From Rikenellaceae bacterium (lineage in GTDB: Bacteria > Bacteroidota > Bacteroidia > Bacteroidales > Rikenellaceae), in the NCBI GenBank assembly GCA_015059865.1, contig SUZP01000017.1:1-34189 (forward strand): a DNA stretch of 34,189 bases, written 5' to 3'. Of the stretch, positions 17,665-26,390 are shown piece after piece. Each line of letters starts with the position of its first letter. Position 1 is the first letter of the stretch. Under the pieces are notes generated by a model. That model was not told the origin of the DNA, made no database searches, and saw only the letters and a list, made by a program, of their open reading frames with translations. Made by a program: the position numbers and the translations under genes.

Positions 17665-19391
17665 ATGATGAAGAAGATATACAAAAGCATAAGGCTATTG
17701 GGAGTTGCGTTCGTACTCTTATTGAATAATAGTTGCCAAAACGAAACGCCAATAACTCCAACCGAAGCTCCTATGTTCTCGAAGATTGAGGTATTGACAA
17801 TTGGAGCAAATAGTGTAACTCTCTCGGCTCAATTCTATGATGGTCACCACGAATTTGTAGATACGGGCTACTGCTACAACACCACAGGAGCCCCAACCAT
17901 AAACGATACCTGTTACTCGTTTGGCGAGAGTATCAGTGACCTACAAGCCACGCTTATCGATTTGGCAGATGCTACGACATACTATATCAAAGCCTATGCT
18001 AAGTCGGCAACGGGAGTCGTGTTATACTCTGATATGTCTACCGTAATCACCACCGACTTCAAAATCGAGGCGCAGAGTTGTCTGAGCGCAATCAACGCAT
18101 ACTGTGTCAGTGTCGAGATAGAGGCCATATTCGACTATGACGAAACGAGCAAGGTACTCGATATGGGCATTATTATCAGCACCGACAAAAACCCCGAAGG
18201 TGTTAATGCCGTAAAGCACCCTATTGCCATTCAGCGTAATATGGTAGAGGTGGTCTATTCGGGATTAAAACAAAACACCACCTACTATGCGTGGTCTTAT
18301 ATCGAAACCGAGGAGTGTGGCGTGGCGTATAGTCGCGAAAATATATTCACAACAAGTGAGAAGCTACTCTCTGTAAAGTTAAACGAGTATAATGCCGAGC
18401 GTTGGCTGGTCGGTATACACCACGCATCTGTTAATTGTGCTATCGACTTTGACGACAGCAGTAGCGACCTTGCCGAGGCAGGATTGATGTGGTCGGAGCA
18501 TAGCGGCGCAGTATTGAGCGATGAGGGCGTCACGAAGTATGCCGACTCACGCATCACAAGTCGAGGCAACTATACCATCTATGCTACGGGATTGACAAGC
18601 GCAACAACCTACTACTTCCGCGCCTATGCGCAGCTTGCCGATGGTACGGTTGAGTACTCCGACGAGGTTTCTATCACTACTTATCAATATAATGGACTAC
18701 AATCGATGGTGTCGAAAGGCTCGCTCTGCGACTTCAATGTGGGCGCACCAACCAGAAATAGATATTGGATTTGGGGTAACAATAGCGACTACAACACCTC
18801 GCGCCAAAAGAGTGACCCCGTATGGGGCGGCCTCAAAGGTATGAAGGAGGCCTTCGAGAAGGATGGTTACTCGTTCAGTTCTGACAACACCTTCAAGGAG
18901 CGTTGCACTTGGGTATTCTCAATCAACAAAGAGAAAGACACCCTATTGGTTGTCCAATTTGCCTACAACGACCTACCTCGCACGGTGGAGAGCGACGCCA
19001 AGTACCTCGCACTCTTTGGCTGGAAGGTTAAGACCAATCAGGCAAACGGGCAGATTATTTGTACCGATATGGCCTATAAGGAGGGGATTTCCCGACCGTA
19101 ACGGCCAATAATACCAAGTACTACAAGAATGCCGAGAGGTTGATGGAGAGCGAAAACACAGGTCCTATGTTACGCGCCTACTTCGAGTTCCTCTTTGGCA
19201 CCGAGGAGGAGCCGCATCCATTGCAGGTCGATGTTCACAGCATAAACAAGAGCAGCGGTGAATACGCAGGTCGCTTTATTTTGATGCCTATAAGCAAGAA
19301 ACGAAACCCTGATTTCGACTATATTCGACACGGTTCAGGTTGGGGCTCCATATCAAACATACCGCTACCTGTATGGAGCAGTGAAGAGTAA
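17665..19391 (+). pseudogene. Fibronectin-III-like lipoprotein with a 1-nt frameshift
   Basis: The first frame gives 478 residues (17665-19101): a leader with the lipobox NNSC, then about three FN3-like repeats (each ending in a TTYYxxAYA-type strand; about 40-130, 130-230, 240-345), then a domain I do not recognise. The frame ends early at 19099-19101. The -1 frame continues without a stop to 19391, and its translation joins well from KEG into DFPTVTANN and LMESENTG. The break falls in a GGGG run at 19083-19086, as if one G of five were missing. It could be a sequencing error, a recent inactivating mutation, or -1 slippage (GGG can re-pair one base back). It is a probable surface protein, 16 bp behind the serine hydrolase. 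Function unknown. Confidence 0.8.
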
Positions 19392-19401
19392 CTTTTTAGA
19401 T

Positions 19402-19409
19402 TATATTTG
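19402..19409 (+). promoter_or_regulatory. -7 promoter box TATATTTG immediately before ispG
   Basis: Exact TAnnTTTG match ending only 4 bp before ATG 19414. If it is used, the transcript would begin at or within a few bases of the start codon. Confidence 0.5.
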
Positions 19410-19413
19410 TACT

Positions 19414-20889
19414 ATGAATTTGAGCAAATACATACGCAGAAGATGTCACGAAGTTAAAATTGGAACTACCATAATCGGTGGCAACCACCCGATTGCCGTG
19501 CAGTCGATGACAAATACCGCCACTGCCGATGTGGAGGCGAGTGTGGCGCAAATTGAGCGCATTGCCGATGCGGGTGCGCCCATTGTACGGCTTACGGCAC
19601 AGGGCAAAAAGGAGGGTGAAGCCCTATGCAATATTGTTGCACAGGTACGCCGAGATGGCTATCCGACAGCGATTGTGGCGGATATTCACTTCGTTCCAGA
19701 GATTGCATCTATCGCCGCCGAGTCGGTCGATAAGGTGCGTATCAATCCGGGTAACTATCGCACCAGCGGTGGCGAGTTGGAGGCGCTAATCGCAAAATGT
19801 CGCAAGCGTGGTGTGGCATTGCGCATAGGTGTCAATCACGGCTCGTTGGCCCGCCATATTATTGACCGACTCGGCGACACCCCTGCCGGAATGGTTGAGT
19901 CGGCAATGGAGTTTTTGCGCATTTGCGTCAAGGAGCAGTTCGACCAAGTCGTAGTGTCGATGAAGTCGAGCAACACCCGAGTTATGGTACATGCCTACCG
20001 CCTTTTGGTCGAGGCGATGGAGCGTGAGGGTATGGCATTTCCTATCCACCTCGGCGTAACCGAGGCAGGCAACGGCATCGAGGGCAGAATAAAGAGTGCT
20101 GTGGGTATTGGCGCATTGCTTGCCGATGGCGTGGGCGACACAATCCGTGTTTCGCTGACCGAAGCACCCGAAAACGAAGTTCCCGTAGCGCAGATGTTGG
20201 TCGAGCACTTCCAAAGTCGCGAGGGCGAATTTGAGGTTTTGCACCCTGAGCGTTACTCCCCAACCGAGTACCGTCGCCGCACCTCGGCACCGATTGTGGC
20301 ACACAGCGAGATTACCGATGAATATATCGTGGTTGATGCTGTAAGTGGCAATCCTACCGCCGAGTGGCGTGCCGCAATTCTCAACTGCGAGGATGGCGCG
20401 CCCGTTGTTATTCGCCGTCACTACGAAGGCTCGAAGGAGGCGGTTGCTGTGCATGCCGCAGCCGATATGGGGCAGTTGTTACTCGATGGCTTGGCAGATG
20501 GCGTGTGGATTGATGCACCGCAGATTGCCGAAGAGGAGTTGCACGAGGTGGAGTTGATGATTTTGCAGGCCTCGCGCGCAAGATTTTCGCATACCGAGTA
20601 TATCGCTTGCCCTTCGTGTGGGCGTACCCTATATAATATAGAGCAGGCATTGGCTGATATCAAGGCTCGCACCTCGCACTTGAAAGGATTGAAGATTGGT
20701 GTTATGGGTTGCATCGTAAATGGTCCGGGCGAGATGGCAGATGCCGACTACGGCTATGTCGGCGCAGGCGCAGGTCGTATCTCTCTCTACAAGGGCAAGG
20801 AGTGTGTCGAGCGCAATATTCCGCAGGAGAAGGCACTCGAAAGGCTTATCGAGCTAATCAAGGCCAACGGAGACTGGAAAGAGAGATAA
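19414..20889 (+). CDS. ispG: 4-hydroxy-3-methylbut-2-enyl-diphosphate synthase (MEP pathway)
   Basis: 491 residues from ATG 19414 (MNLSKYIRR); an in-frame GTG at 19381 lies inside the previous gene and is rejected. It makes HMBPP from MEcPP using a [4Fe-4S] cluster. The TIM-barrel part begins with HPIAVQSMTNT and holds DIHFVP, KVRINPGN, RIGVNHGSL and HLGVTEAGN. The C-terminal cluster domain has CPSCGR and GCIVNGPGE, which give the three expected Cys ligands. Its length lies between the compact E. coli enzyme (about 370 residues) and the much longer plant/Bacteroides type; about 110-120 residues separate the barrel from CPSCGR. It acts in the cytoplasm. mnmG follows after 170 bp. Confidence 0.95.
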   Translation: MNLSKYIRRRCHEVKIGTTIIGGNHPIAVQSMTNTATADVEASVAQIERIADAGAPIVRLTAQGKKEGEALCNIVAQVRRDGYPTAIVADIHFVPEIASIAAESVDKVRINPGNYRTSGGELEALIAKCRKRGVALRIGVNHGSLARHIIDRLGDTPAGMVESAMEFLRICVKEQFDQVVVSMKSSNTRVMVHAYRLLVEAMEREGMAFPIHLGVTEAGNGIEGRIKSAVGIGALLADGVGDTIRVSLTEAPENEVPVAQMLVEHFQSREGEFEVLHPERYSPTEYRRRTSAPIVAHSEITDEYIVVDAVSGNPTAEWRAAILNCEDGAPVVIRRHYEGSKEAVAVHAAADMGQLLLDGLADGVWIDAPQIAEEELHEVELMILQASRARFSHTEYIACPSCGRTLYNIEQALADIKARTSHLKGLKIGVMGCIVNGPGEMADADYGYVGAGAGRISLYKGKECVERNIPQEKALERLIELIKANGDWKER

Positions 20890-20919
20890 GTTAAAAACTA
20901 TCCAATAACTATTTTGTTA

Positions 20920-20946
20920 GGGAGTTTAGCGAGGCGCTATTCTCCC
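20920..20946. terminator. Hairpin(s) between ispG and mnmG
   Basis: GGGAG...AGCG-agg-CGCT...CTCCC makes a nested stem. GGAGTTTA (20921-20928) can alternatively pair with TAAACTCC (20965-20972). There is no T-run directly after either. It probably shapes the ispG 3' end; an attenuator is possible. Confidence 0.4.
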
Positions 20947-21005
20947 TATTCTCGTTAAATTCATTAAACTCCGCCCTACCCCTCCTAAAAGCCTCAAAAA
21001 CTTTT

Positions 21006-21032
21006 AATTTTTAATTTTTAATTTTTAATTTT
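21006..21032. repeat. Heptamer tandem array (AATTTTT)x3.9 in the mnmG promoter region
   Basis: Three full units plus AATTTT, running directly into TAATTTTG (21026-21033), a TAnnTTTG match 26 bp before ATG 21060. The array therefore occupies the promoter spacer and -33 region. Confidence 0.75.
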
Positions 21033-21059
21033 GCACGATAATAAACCCTAAAATCGGAG

Positions 21060-22943
21060 ATGATACAGAGTTTTGATGTTATAGTGGTGGGTGCTGGTCA
21101 CGCAGGTTGTGAGGCGGCTTCGGCGGCGGCTCGCAGAGGGTGTCGCACACTCCTCGTAACGATGGATATGACCAAGTTCGCCTCGATGTCGTGCAACCCT
21201 GCAATAGGTGGCGTGGCAAAGGGGCAAATTGTGCGAGAGATTGATGCTCTCGGTGGCGAAACGGGTATCGTTACCGACCTGACAACCATACAGTTCCGTA
21301 TGCTCAATCGCTCAAAGGGGGCTGCGATGTGGAGTCCGCGTGCGCAGTGCGACAAAGCCGCATTCTCGGCAGAGTGGCGACACCGCCTTGAAAACCGCGA
21401 AAACCTCTTTATTTGGCAAGATTCGGTTACGGAGATACTCTTTGACACCGAGGGCGAGAAACCGCGTGCAAAGGGTGTAAAAACGCAAATGGGCGTAGAG
21501 TTCGAAGCAAAGGCTATCGTGCTTACCGCAGGAACATTCCTCTCAGGCTTGATGCACTGCGGTCGCAACAATGCAGGCGGAGGTCGTGCAGGCGATGCGG
21601 CATCGTACGGAGTAACGGAAAGCCTTGTGCGTCAGGGTGTTGAGGTCGGCAGAATGAAAACGGGAACACCGGCTCGTCTTGATGCTCGCACCATCGACTT
21701 CTCGATTTTGGAGCAGCAGCCCGGCGATGAAAAGCCGTCAAAATTCTCATTCTCTGACGAAACAGAGGCGGTACAAGAGCAGATGCCGTGCTACCTTGTC
21801 TACACCTCGCAGGAGGTTCACGACACGCTCCGCACGGGATTTGAGGAGTCGCCGCTTTTCAACGGCACAATCAAGGGCATAGGTCCGCGCTACTGCCCGA
21901 GCATTGAGGATAAGTTGCGCACCTTTGCCGACAAGGAGCAGCACCAGCTCTTCCTCGAACCGGAAGGTCGCACGACAAACGAGTACTACCTTAACGGCTT
22001 CTCTTCATCGTTGCCATATGAGGTGCAACTCTCTGCCCTTCACCAAATTAGGGGTTTGGAGAAGGTGCACGCCTACCGCACGGGCTACGCTATCGAGTAC
22101 GACTATTTTCCTCCAACGCAGTTAAAGCACTCGTTGGAGAGCAAACTTATTGATAATCTGTACTTTGCAGGGCAGGTAAACGGCACTACGGGCTACGAAG
22201 AGGCGGCTGCACAAGGTCTGCTGGCAGGTATCAACGCCTCGTTGCGTGTTGAGGGTGCCGAGCCGATAGTTTTGCAGCGAGATGAGGCGTATATCGGAGT
22301 CTTGATTGACGACTTGGTGGTTAAGGGTGTCGATGAGCCGTATCGAATGTTCACCTCGCGTGCCGAGTATCGCATTCTGCTCCGACAAGATAATGCCGAC
22401 CGCCGACTCACCCCACTTGGTCACAAATTGGGGTTGATTTCCGACACTCGCTACCAAAAATTCAACGAAAAAATTTCGCGCGTAGATTCGCTTATTTCGT
22501 ACACTCGTCAGCAGAGCGCAAAAATATCGGAAATTCAGAGCTATTTAATTTCGCTCGGTTTGCCCGAAATTTCGCAAGGAAAAAAGATTTTTGACCTCGC
22601 TTTGCGCAACGATTTAACCCTCGCAGGTCTTGTTGAGGCATTGCCAAAACTTTCAAAATTTGTTCGCGAAAACGGAATTACAGCACAAGACATCGAGGAG
22701 GCGGAGATTGAAATCAAATATTCGGGCTATATTGAGCGCGAGCGTCAAGTTGCCGAAAAGCTACATCGCCTCGAAAATATCGCTATCCCCGACGGCTTTG
22801 ATTACAACTCGATGCAGTCGCTAACCATCGAGGCGCGCCAAAAACTCAACCGCATACGCCCTGCCACCATCGGTCAAGCATCGCGTATTCCGGGTGTTTC
22901 GCCTGCCGATGTAAATGTGCTACTGGTAAAGTTTGGAAGATAA
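21060..22943 (+). CDS. mnmG: tRNA U34 5-carboxymethylaminomethyl modification enzyme
   Basis: A 627-residue FAD enzyme that, with MnmE, adds the carboxymethylaminomethyl group to U34 of certain tRNAs. The dinucleotide-binding GAGHAG lies at 11-16, followed by MSCNPAIGGVAKG, the family hallmark. GTFLSGLMHCG, RMKTGTPARLD, GPRYCPSIEDK, EPEGRTTNEYYLNG and an AGQVNGTTGYEEAAAQG segment lie along the FAD and tRNA-binding body. The C-terminal helical domain ends with RIPGVSPADVNVLLVKF. The length is normal. ATG 21060 is preceded by CGGAG. The stop is followed one base later by a parS-like site. mnmG (gidA) is close to oriC in many bacteria, which makes that site notable. Confidence 0.96.
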   Translation: MIQSFDVIVVGAGHAGCEAASAAARRGCRTLLVTMDMTKFASMSCNPAIGGVAKGQIVREIDALGGETGIVTDLTTIQFRMLNRSKGAAMWSPRAQCDKAAFSAEWRHRLENRENLFIWQDSVTEILFDTEGEKPRAKGVKTQMGVEFEAKAIVLTAGTFLSGLMHCGRNNAGGGRAGDAASYGVTESLVRQGVEVGRMKTGTPARLDARTIDFSILEQQPGDEKPSKFSFSDETEAVQEQMPCYLVYTSQEVHDTLRTGFEESPLFNGTIKGIGPRYCPSIEDKLRTFADKEQHQLFLEPEGRTTNEYYLNGFSSSLPYEVQLSALHQIRGLEKVHAYRTGYAIEYDYFPPTQLKHSLESKLIDNLYFAGQVNGTTGYEEAAAQGLLAGINASLRVEGAEPIVLQRDEAYIGVLIDDLVVKGVDEPYRMFTSRAEYRILLRQDNADRRLTPLGHKLGLISDTRYQKFNEKISRVDSLISYTRQQSAKISEIQSYLISLGLPEISQGKKIFDLALRNDLTLAGLVEALPKLSKFVRENGITAQDIEEAEIEIKYSGYIERERQVAEKLHRLENIAIPDGFDYNSMQSLTIEARQKLNRIRPATIGQASRIPGVSPADVNVLLVKFGR

Positions 22944-22944
22944 T

Positions 22945-22960
22945 TGTTCCACGAGGAACA
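22945..22960. promoter_or_regulatory. parS-like 16-mer, site 1
   Basis: TGTTCCACGAGGAACA, one base away from the full palindrome TGTTCCACGTGGAACA and close to the B. subtilis parS consensus TGTTNCACGTGAAACA. It starts two bases after the mnmG stop codon. Confidence 0.55.
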
Positions 22961-22976
22961 AATGAACAGAAAACTA

Positions 22977-23008
22977 AAAAGGATTGTTCCACGAGGAACA
23001 ATCCTTTT
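22977..23008. terminator. Bidirectional terminator with an embedded parS-like site (site 2, 22985-23000)
   Basis: AAAAGGATTGTTCC pairs perfectly with GGAACAATCCTTTT around a 4-nt ACGA loop, with A- and T-tracts on the two sides. It thus serves the convergent mnmG and ilvE genes. The inner 16 bp are identical to parS-like site 1. Confidence 0.85.
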
Positions 23009-23031
23009 CTATTCAATTAGTAATCAGGCAA

Positions 23032-24045
23032 TTATTCAACAATTACATTCCAAGAATGGATATCGGGAACCCTGCCGTATTGCACATCTTGGAGCGATTT
23101 GTAGAGGTCTAACAACACCGGACCAACCTCGTCGCCATAGTGAATTTTCTCACCCGACTCAGGGTCAAAAACATTGCCAAGAGGGGTAATTATTGCACCT
23201 GTACCGCAAGCGCCACACTCGTCAAACTCTCGCAACTCTGCGACATCGATTGGTCGCTGCTCCACCTCAAAGCCTTTATCCTCAGCGAGTTGCATCAGCG
23301 AATCATTAGTTATCGAAGGCAAAATCGAAGGCGATTTCGGAGTGATATAGGTATTGCCCTTTATTGCGATAAAGTTCGCAGCACCACACTCCTCGATATA
23401 GCGATGTTCGATAGACTCGGTATACAACACCGCACTATACCCCATTTCGTGCGCCTCCTCATACGAAAGCATACTCGATGCGTAGTTACCACCCACCTTC
23501 ACATCACCCGTACCAAGCGGAGCTGAACGGTCTTGGTTGCGATTTACGATAGCGTCAATCGGCTTTATACCATCTTTGAAATATGGACCAACTGGCGTTG
23601 CAAAGACACAAAAGCCCGCCTCTCCCGAAGGTCGCACCGTCAAACGAGGGCGCGTGCCGAACAACACGGGGCGAATATAGAGTGCCGCCTGCGACTCGTA
23701 TGGTGGCAAAAATTCGAGATTTCTGCGGACAATATCCACGCACGCCTCTACAAATTCATCGGCCGAGACCATTGGCAGACAGAGCTTTCGAGCACCTGCG
23801 GCCATACGCGCTGCATTAGCGTATGGGCGGAAAATACGCACCTTGCCATCCACACCACGAAACGCCTTGATACCCTCAAACGCCTGCAAACCATAGTTCA
23901 GACACGCAGAACACATATGCACGGGGATATACTCACTCGTTGTATATTCGGGCGCAGACCATTTGCCATCTTTATAGTATCGGCGGAGATTTTCGCCGCC
24001 TGTCGAATTAAAATCGAAACTCAGTTCGTTCCAATCCTTCTCCAT
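23032..24045 (-). CDS. ilvE: Branched-chain amino acid aminotransferase (class IV PLP)
   Basis: 337 residues from ATG 24045 (MEKDWNEL). An in-frame ATG at 24090 would add 15 residues starting MFPVEQ, but those codons are the parS-like site, so the shorter start is preferred. It transfers the amino group between Leu, Ile or Val and 2-oxoglutarate. GLQAFEGIKAFR and IFRPYANAARM are at the N-terminus. GDVKVGGNYASS carries the PLP Lys. EECGAANF and the GTGAIITPLG segment complete the cofactor and substrate pocket. It fits the fold-type IV IlvE group with a normal length. It is convergent with mnmG, and metG lies upstream on the same strand, 115 bp away. Confidence 0.94.
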   Translation of the reverse strand: MEKDWNELSFDFNSTGGENLRRYYKDGKWSAPEYTTSEYIPVHMCSACLNYGLQAFEGIKAFRGVDGKVRIFRPYANAARMAAGARKLCLPMVSADEFVEACVDIVRRNLEFLPPYESQAALYIRPVLFGTRPRLTVRPSGEAGFCVFATPVGPYFKDGIKPIDAIVNRNQDRSAPLGTGDVKVGGNYASSMLSYEEAHEMGYSAVLYTESIEHRYIEECGAANFIAIKGNTYITPKSPSILPSITNDSLMQLAEDKGFEVEQRPIDVAELREFDECGACGTGAIITPLGNVFDPESGEKIHYGDEVGPVLLDLYKSLQDVQYGRVPDIHSWNVIVE

Positions 24046-24073
24046 CTTCTTATTTTTCAATCTATTACACAAT

Positions 24074-24089
24074 TGTTCCACGGGGAACA
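24074..24089. promoter_or_regulatory. parS-like 16-mer, site 3
   Basis: TGTTCCACGGGGAACA, the same 16-mer as the sites at 22945 and 22985 except for base 10. It lies 28 bp upstream of the ilvE start, in its leader or promoter region. Confidence 0.5.
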
Positions 24090-24116
24090 TTTCGCCAAAA
24101 AGATTGCTCTATATAT

Positions 24117-24146
24117 CAGATGGGTATCGAAAACGACACCCATCTG
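24117..24146 (-). terminator. Hairpin downstream of metG
   Basis: CAGATGGGT (24117-24125) pairs with ACCCATCTG (24138-24146); three more pairs (TCG/CGA) close an AAAA loop. There is only a weak T-rich tail on the - strand, so termination may be partial. Confidence 0.6.
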
Positions 24147-24160
24147 ACAAAGACTTGAAA

Positions 24161-26197
24161 CTAACCAACCATTGCTCCTGCGTTGGTCTTTTCGTTTGGC
24201 TGCAACAAGCGCAAAGCACCCGTAGCATCCTCCGCCATAAGAATCATACCCTGCGAGGTGATGCCCTTAAAGTCGCGCGGAGCGAGGTTTACAAGCACCA
24301 AAACCTGCTTGCCAACCAACTCCTCTGGCGAGAAGTGCTCGGCAATACCCGAAACAATTGTGCGCTTGTCAATACCTGTGTCGATAGTCAATTTCAAGAG
24401 CTTCTTGGTCTTTGGCAACTTCTCAGCCTCCAAGATGGTCGAAACTCGAATATCCATCTTCTGGAAATCATCAAACGAACACTCCGCCTTCTGTGGCTCG
24501 GCCTTAACCTCGGCGGCCTTATTCTGCTTTGCAATCTCTTCGAGGCGGTCTAACTGCTTCTGTATCACATCGTCTTCGATTTTCTCGAACAAGAGCGATG
24601 GCTCGCCAATGTGGTGTCCCGCAGCGAGCAAATTCATTGCACCAAGTTGCTCCCAACCAAACTTCTCACATGCCAACATATTCAAAATCTTGGCTGCCGA
24701 GAATGGCATAAACGGCTCAATAGCAATAGCAATATTTGCAGTGATTTGAAGTGCGATATTAAGAATTGTCTTTACTCGCTCGGCATCGGTCTTAATCAAC
24801 TTCCAAGGCTCCGAGTCGGCGAGATACTTGTTACCAATGCGAGCGAAGTTCATCGCATCTTTCAACGCCTCGCGGAAGCGGTAGTTCTCGATATTAGACT
24901 CCAACGACGCCTTGATTGACGACAATTCGGCGATTGTATCTCTGTCATAATCAGTGAGTTCGCCACACGCAGGCACCTCACCATCGTAGTACTTCTTGGT
25001 AAGTACCAACGCACGATTTACGAAGTTTCCGAGAACGGCAACCAACTCGTTGTTGTTGCGAGCCTGATAGTCCTTCCAAGTGAAGTCGTTATCCTTGGTC
25101 TCAGGCGCAGTAGCGCAGAGAGCATAGCGCAAAACATCCTCCTTGCCCGGAAAATCTACGAGGTACTCGTGCAACCAAACAGCCCAATTCTTCGAGGTCG
25201 AAATCTTGTTACCCTCCAAGTTCAGGAACTCGTTGCTTGGCACATTCTCAGGCAAGATGTACTCGCCGTGCGCCTTCAACATCGAAGGGAAGACGATGCA
25301 GTGGAATACGATATTATCCTTGCCGATGAAGTGAACGAGCTTGGTGTCCTCGCTCTTCCAATACTTCTCCCAATCTGGTGTAAGTTCCTTTGTAGCAGAT
25401 ATATAGCCAATTGGTGCATCGAACCACACATACAAAACCTTGCCCTCGGCACCCTCAACAGGAACAGGAATACCCCAATCGAGGTCGCGGCTTACGGCAC
25501 GAGGCATCAAGCCGCCATCGAGCCAGCTCTTACACTGTCCGTAGACATTCGATTTCCACTCCTTGTGTCCCTCCAAAATCCACTCGCGAAGCATCTGCTC
25601 GTATTGGTCGAGTGGCAGGTACCAGTGCTTTGTTTCGCGCTTTACGGGGGTTGCACCCGAGAGTGTCGAGCGTGGATTTACCAACTCGTCAGGCGAGAGA
25701 GTTGAGCCACACACCTCACACTGGTCGCCGTATGCACCCTCTGCCCCACATTTAGGGCAAGTACCAACGATATAGCGGTCTGCGAGGAACGATTTTGCCT
25801 CCTCGTCGTAGAACTGCTCGGTGGTCTGCTCTACAAACTTGCCCTCATCGTACAACTTACGGAAGAACGCCGAGGCGGTCTCTGCGTGTACGGGCGAAGA
25901 GGTACGCGAGTAGATATCGAACGATATGCCGAGCTTCTCGAACGACTCTTTGATGATGGCGTGGTAGCGGTCCACAACTTGTTGTGGAGTTATACCCTCC
26001 TTCTTTGCCTTGATTGTGATAGGCACTCCGTGTTCGTCACTTCCGCAAACCGAAATCACATCACGACCACGCAAACGGAGGTAACGAGTGTAGATATCAG
26101 ACGGAATATATACGCCTGCAAGGTGTCCGATATGTACTGGACCGTTGGCATACGGCAGTGCCGAAGTGATAAGATATCTCTTAAAATCCTTTGACAT
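24161..26197 (-). CDS. metG: Methionyl-tRNA synthetase with C-terminal tRNA-binding domain
   Basis: A 678-residue class I synthetase that charges tRNA-Met. The HIGH motif is in [13 protein letters not shown] near the N-terminus. The zinc knuckle [18 protein letters not shown] is around residues 144-161. The KMSKS loop is written KISTSKN. An anticodon-binding helical domain follows. The last 110 or so residues ([18 protein letters not shown] onward) are a Trbp111/EMAP-type OB fold typical of dimeric MetRS. A stretch rich in Lys and Glu links the two parts. A TATCTTTG box (26243-26236) lies upstream on the - strand, flanked by a heptamer array. Start ATG 26197 gives the normal length. Confidence 0.97.
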   Translation of the reverse strand: MSKDFKRYLITSALPYANGPVHIGHLAGVYIPSDIYTRYLRLRGRDVISVCGSDEHGVPITIKAKKEGITPQQVVDRYHAIIKESFEKLGISFDIYSRTSSPVHAETASAFFRKLYDEGKFVEQTTEQFYDEEAKSFLADRYIVGTCPKCGAEGAYGDQCEVCGSTLSPDELVNPRSTLSGATPVKRETKHWYLPLDQYEQMLREWILEGHKEWKSNVYGQCKSWLDGGLMPRAVSRDLDWGIPVPVEGAEGKVLYVWFDAPIGYISATKELTPDWEKYWKSEDTKLVHFIGKDNIVFHCIVFPSMLKAHGEYILPENVPSNEFLNLEGNKISTSKNWAVWLHEYLVDFPGKEDVLRYALCATAPETKDNDFTWKDYQARNNNELVAVLGNFVNRALVLTKKYYDGEVPACGELTDYDRDTIAELSSIKASLESNIENYRFREALKDAMNFARIGNKYLADSEPWKLIKTDAERVKTILNIALQITANIAIAIEPFMPFSAAKILNMLACEKFGWEQLGAMNLLAAGHHIGEPSLLFEKIEDDVIQKQLDRLEEIAKQNKAAEVKAEPQKAECSFDDFQKMDIRVSTILEAEKLPKTKKLLKLTIDTGIDKRTIVSGIAEHFSPEELVGKQVLVLVNLAPRDFKGITSQGMILMAEDATGALRLLQPNEKTNAGAMVG

Positions 26198-26235
26198 AAA
26201 AGTATATTTTTAATTGTTTCTTCCTTACTAAACGG

Positions 26236-26243
26236 CAAAGATA
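26236..26243 (-). promoter_or_regulatory. -7 promoter box TATCTTTG for metG
   Basis: TAnnTTTG match on the - strand about 39 bp before the start codon. The heptamer array at 26251-26278 covers the -33 region. Confidence 0.55.
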
Positions 26244-26250
26244 ATAAAAA

Positions 26251-26278
26251 GACGAAAGATGAGAGACGAAAGACGAGA
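26251..26278. repeat. Heptamer tandem array (GAYGARA)x4
   Basis: Units GACGAAA, GATGAGA, GACGAAA, GACGAGA. Same motif and same strand as 2207-2234, about 24 kb away. A small perfect hairpin ATGGCT-ttt-AGCCAT follows at 26297-26311. Confidence 0.9.
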
Positions 26279-26342
26279 GAAATTTTAATTTTATTTATGG
26301 CTTTTAGCCATTAGTCGTTAATTGGGGGCTATTTTACACGAA

Positions 26343-26369
26343 AAAAGCGAGGTTTTTTGCCTCGCTTTT
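26343..26369 (-). terminator. Terminator at the end of the three-gene - strand unit
   Basis: AAAAGCGAGG pairs with CCTCGCTTTT around a 7-nt loop. On the - strand the stem is followed by a T-run. It lies 21 bp after the stop of the PD-(D/E)XK-like gene and marks the unit's 3' end. Confidence 0.85.
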
Positions 26370-26390
26370 CGGGTTACTCTGCATTTGCTA

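Noticed and set aside
22944..23189. Frame starting MFHEEQ after mnmG
   Set aside because: It is made of a parS-like site, the terminator and antisense ilvE sequence.
24046..24090. N-terminal extension of IlvE starting MFPVEQ
   Set aside because: The extra codons are the parS-like site and leader; MEKDWN at 24045 matches the usual IlvE start.
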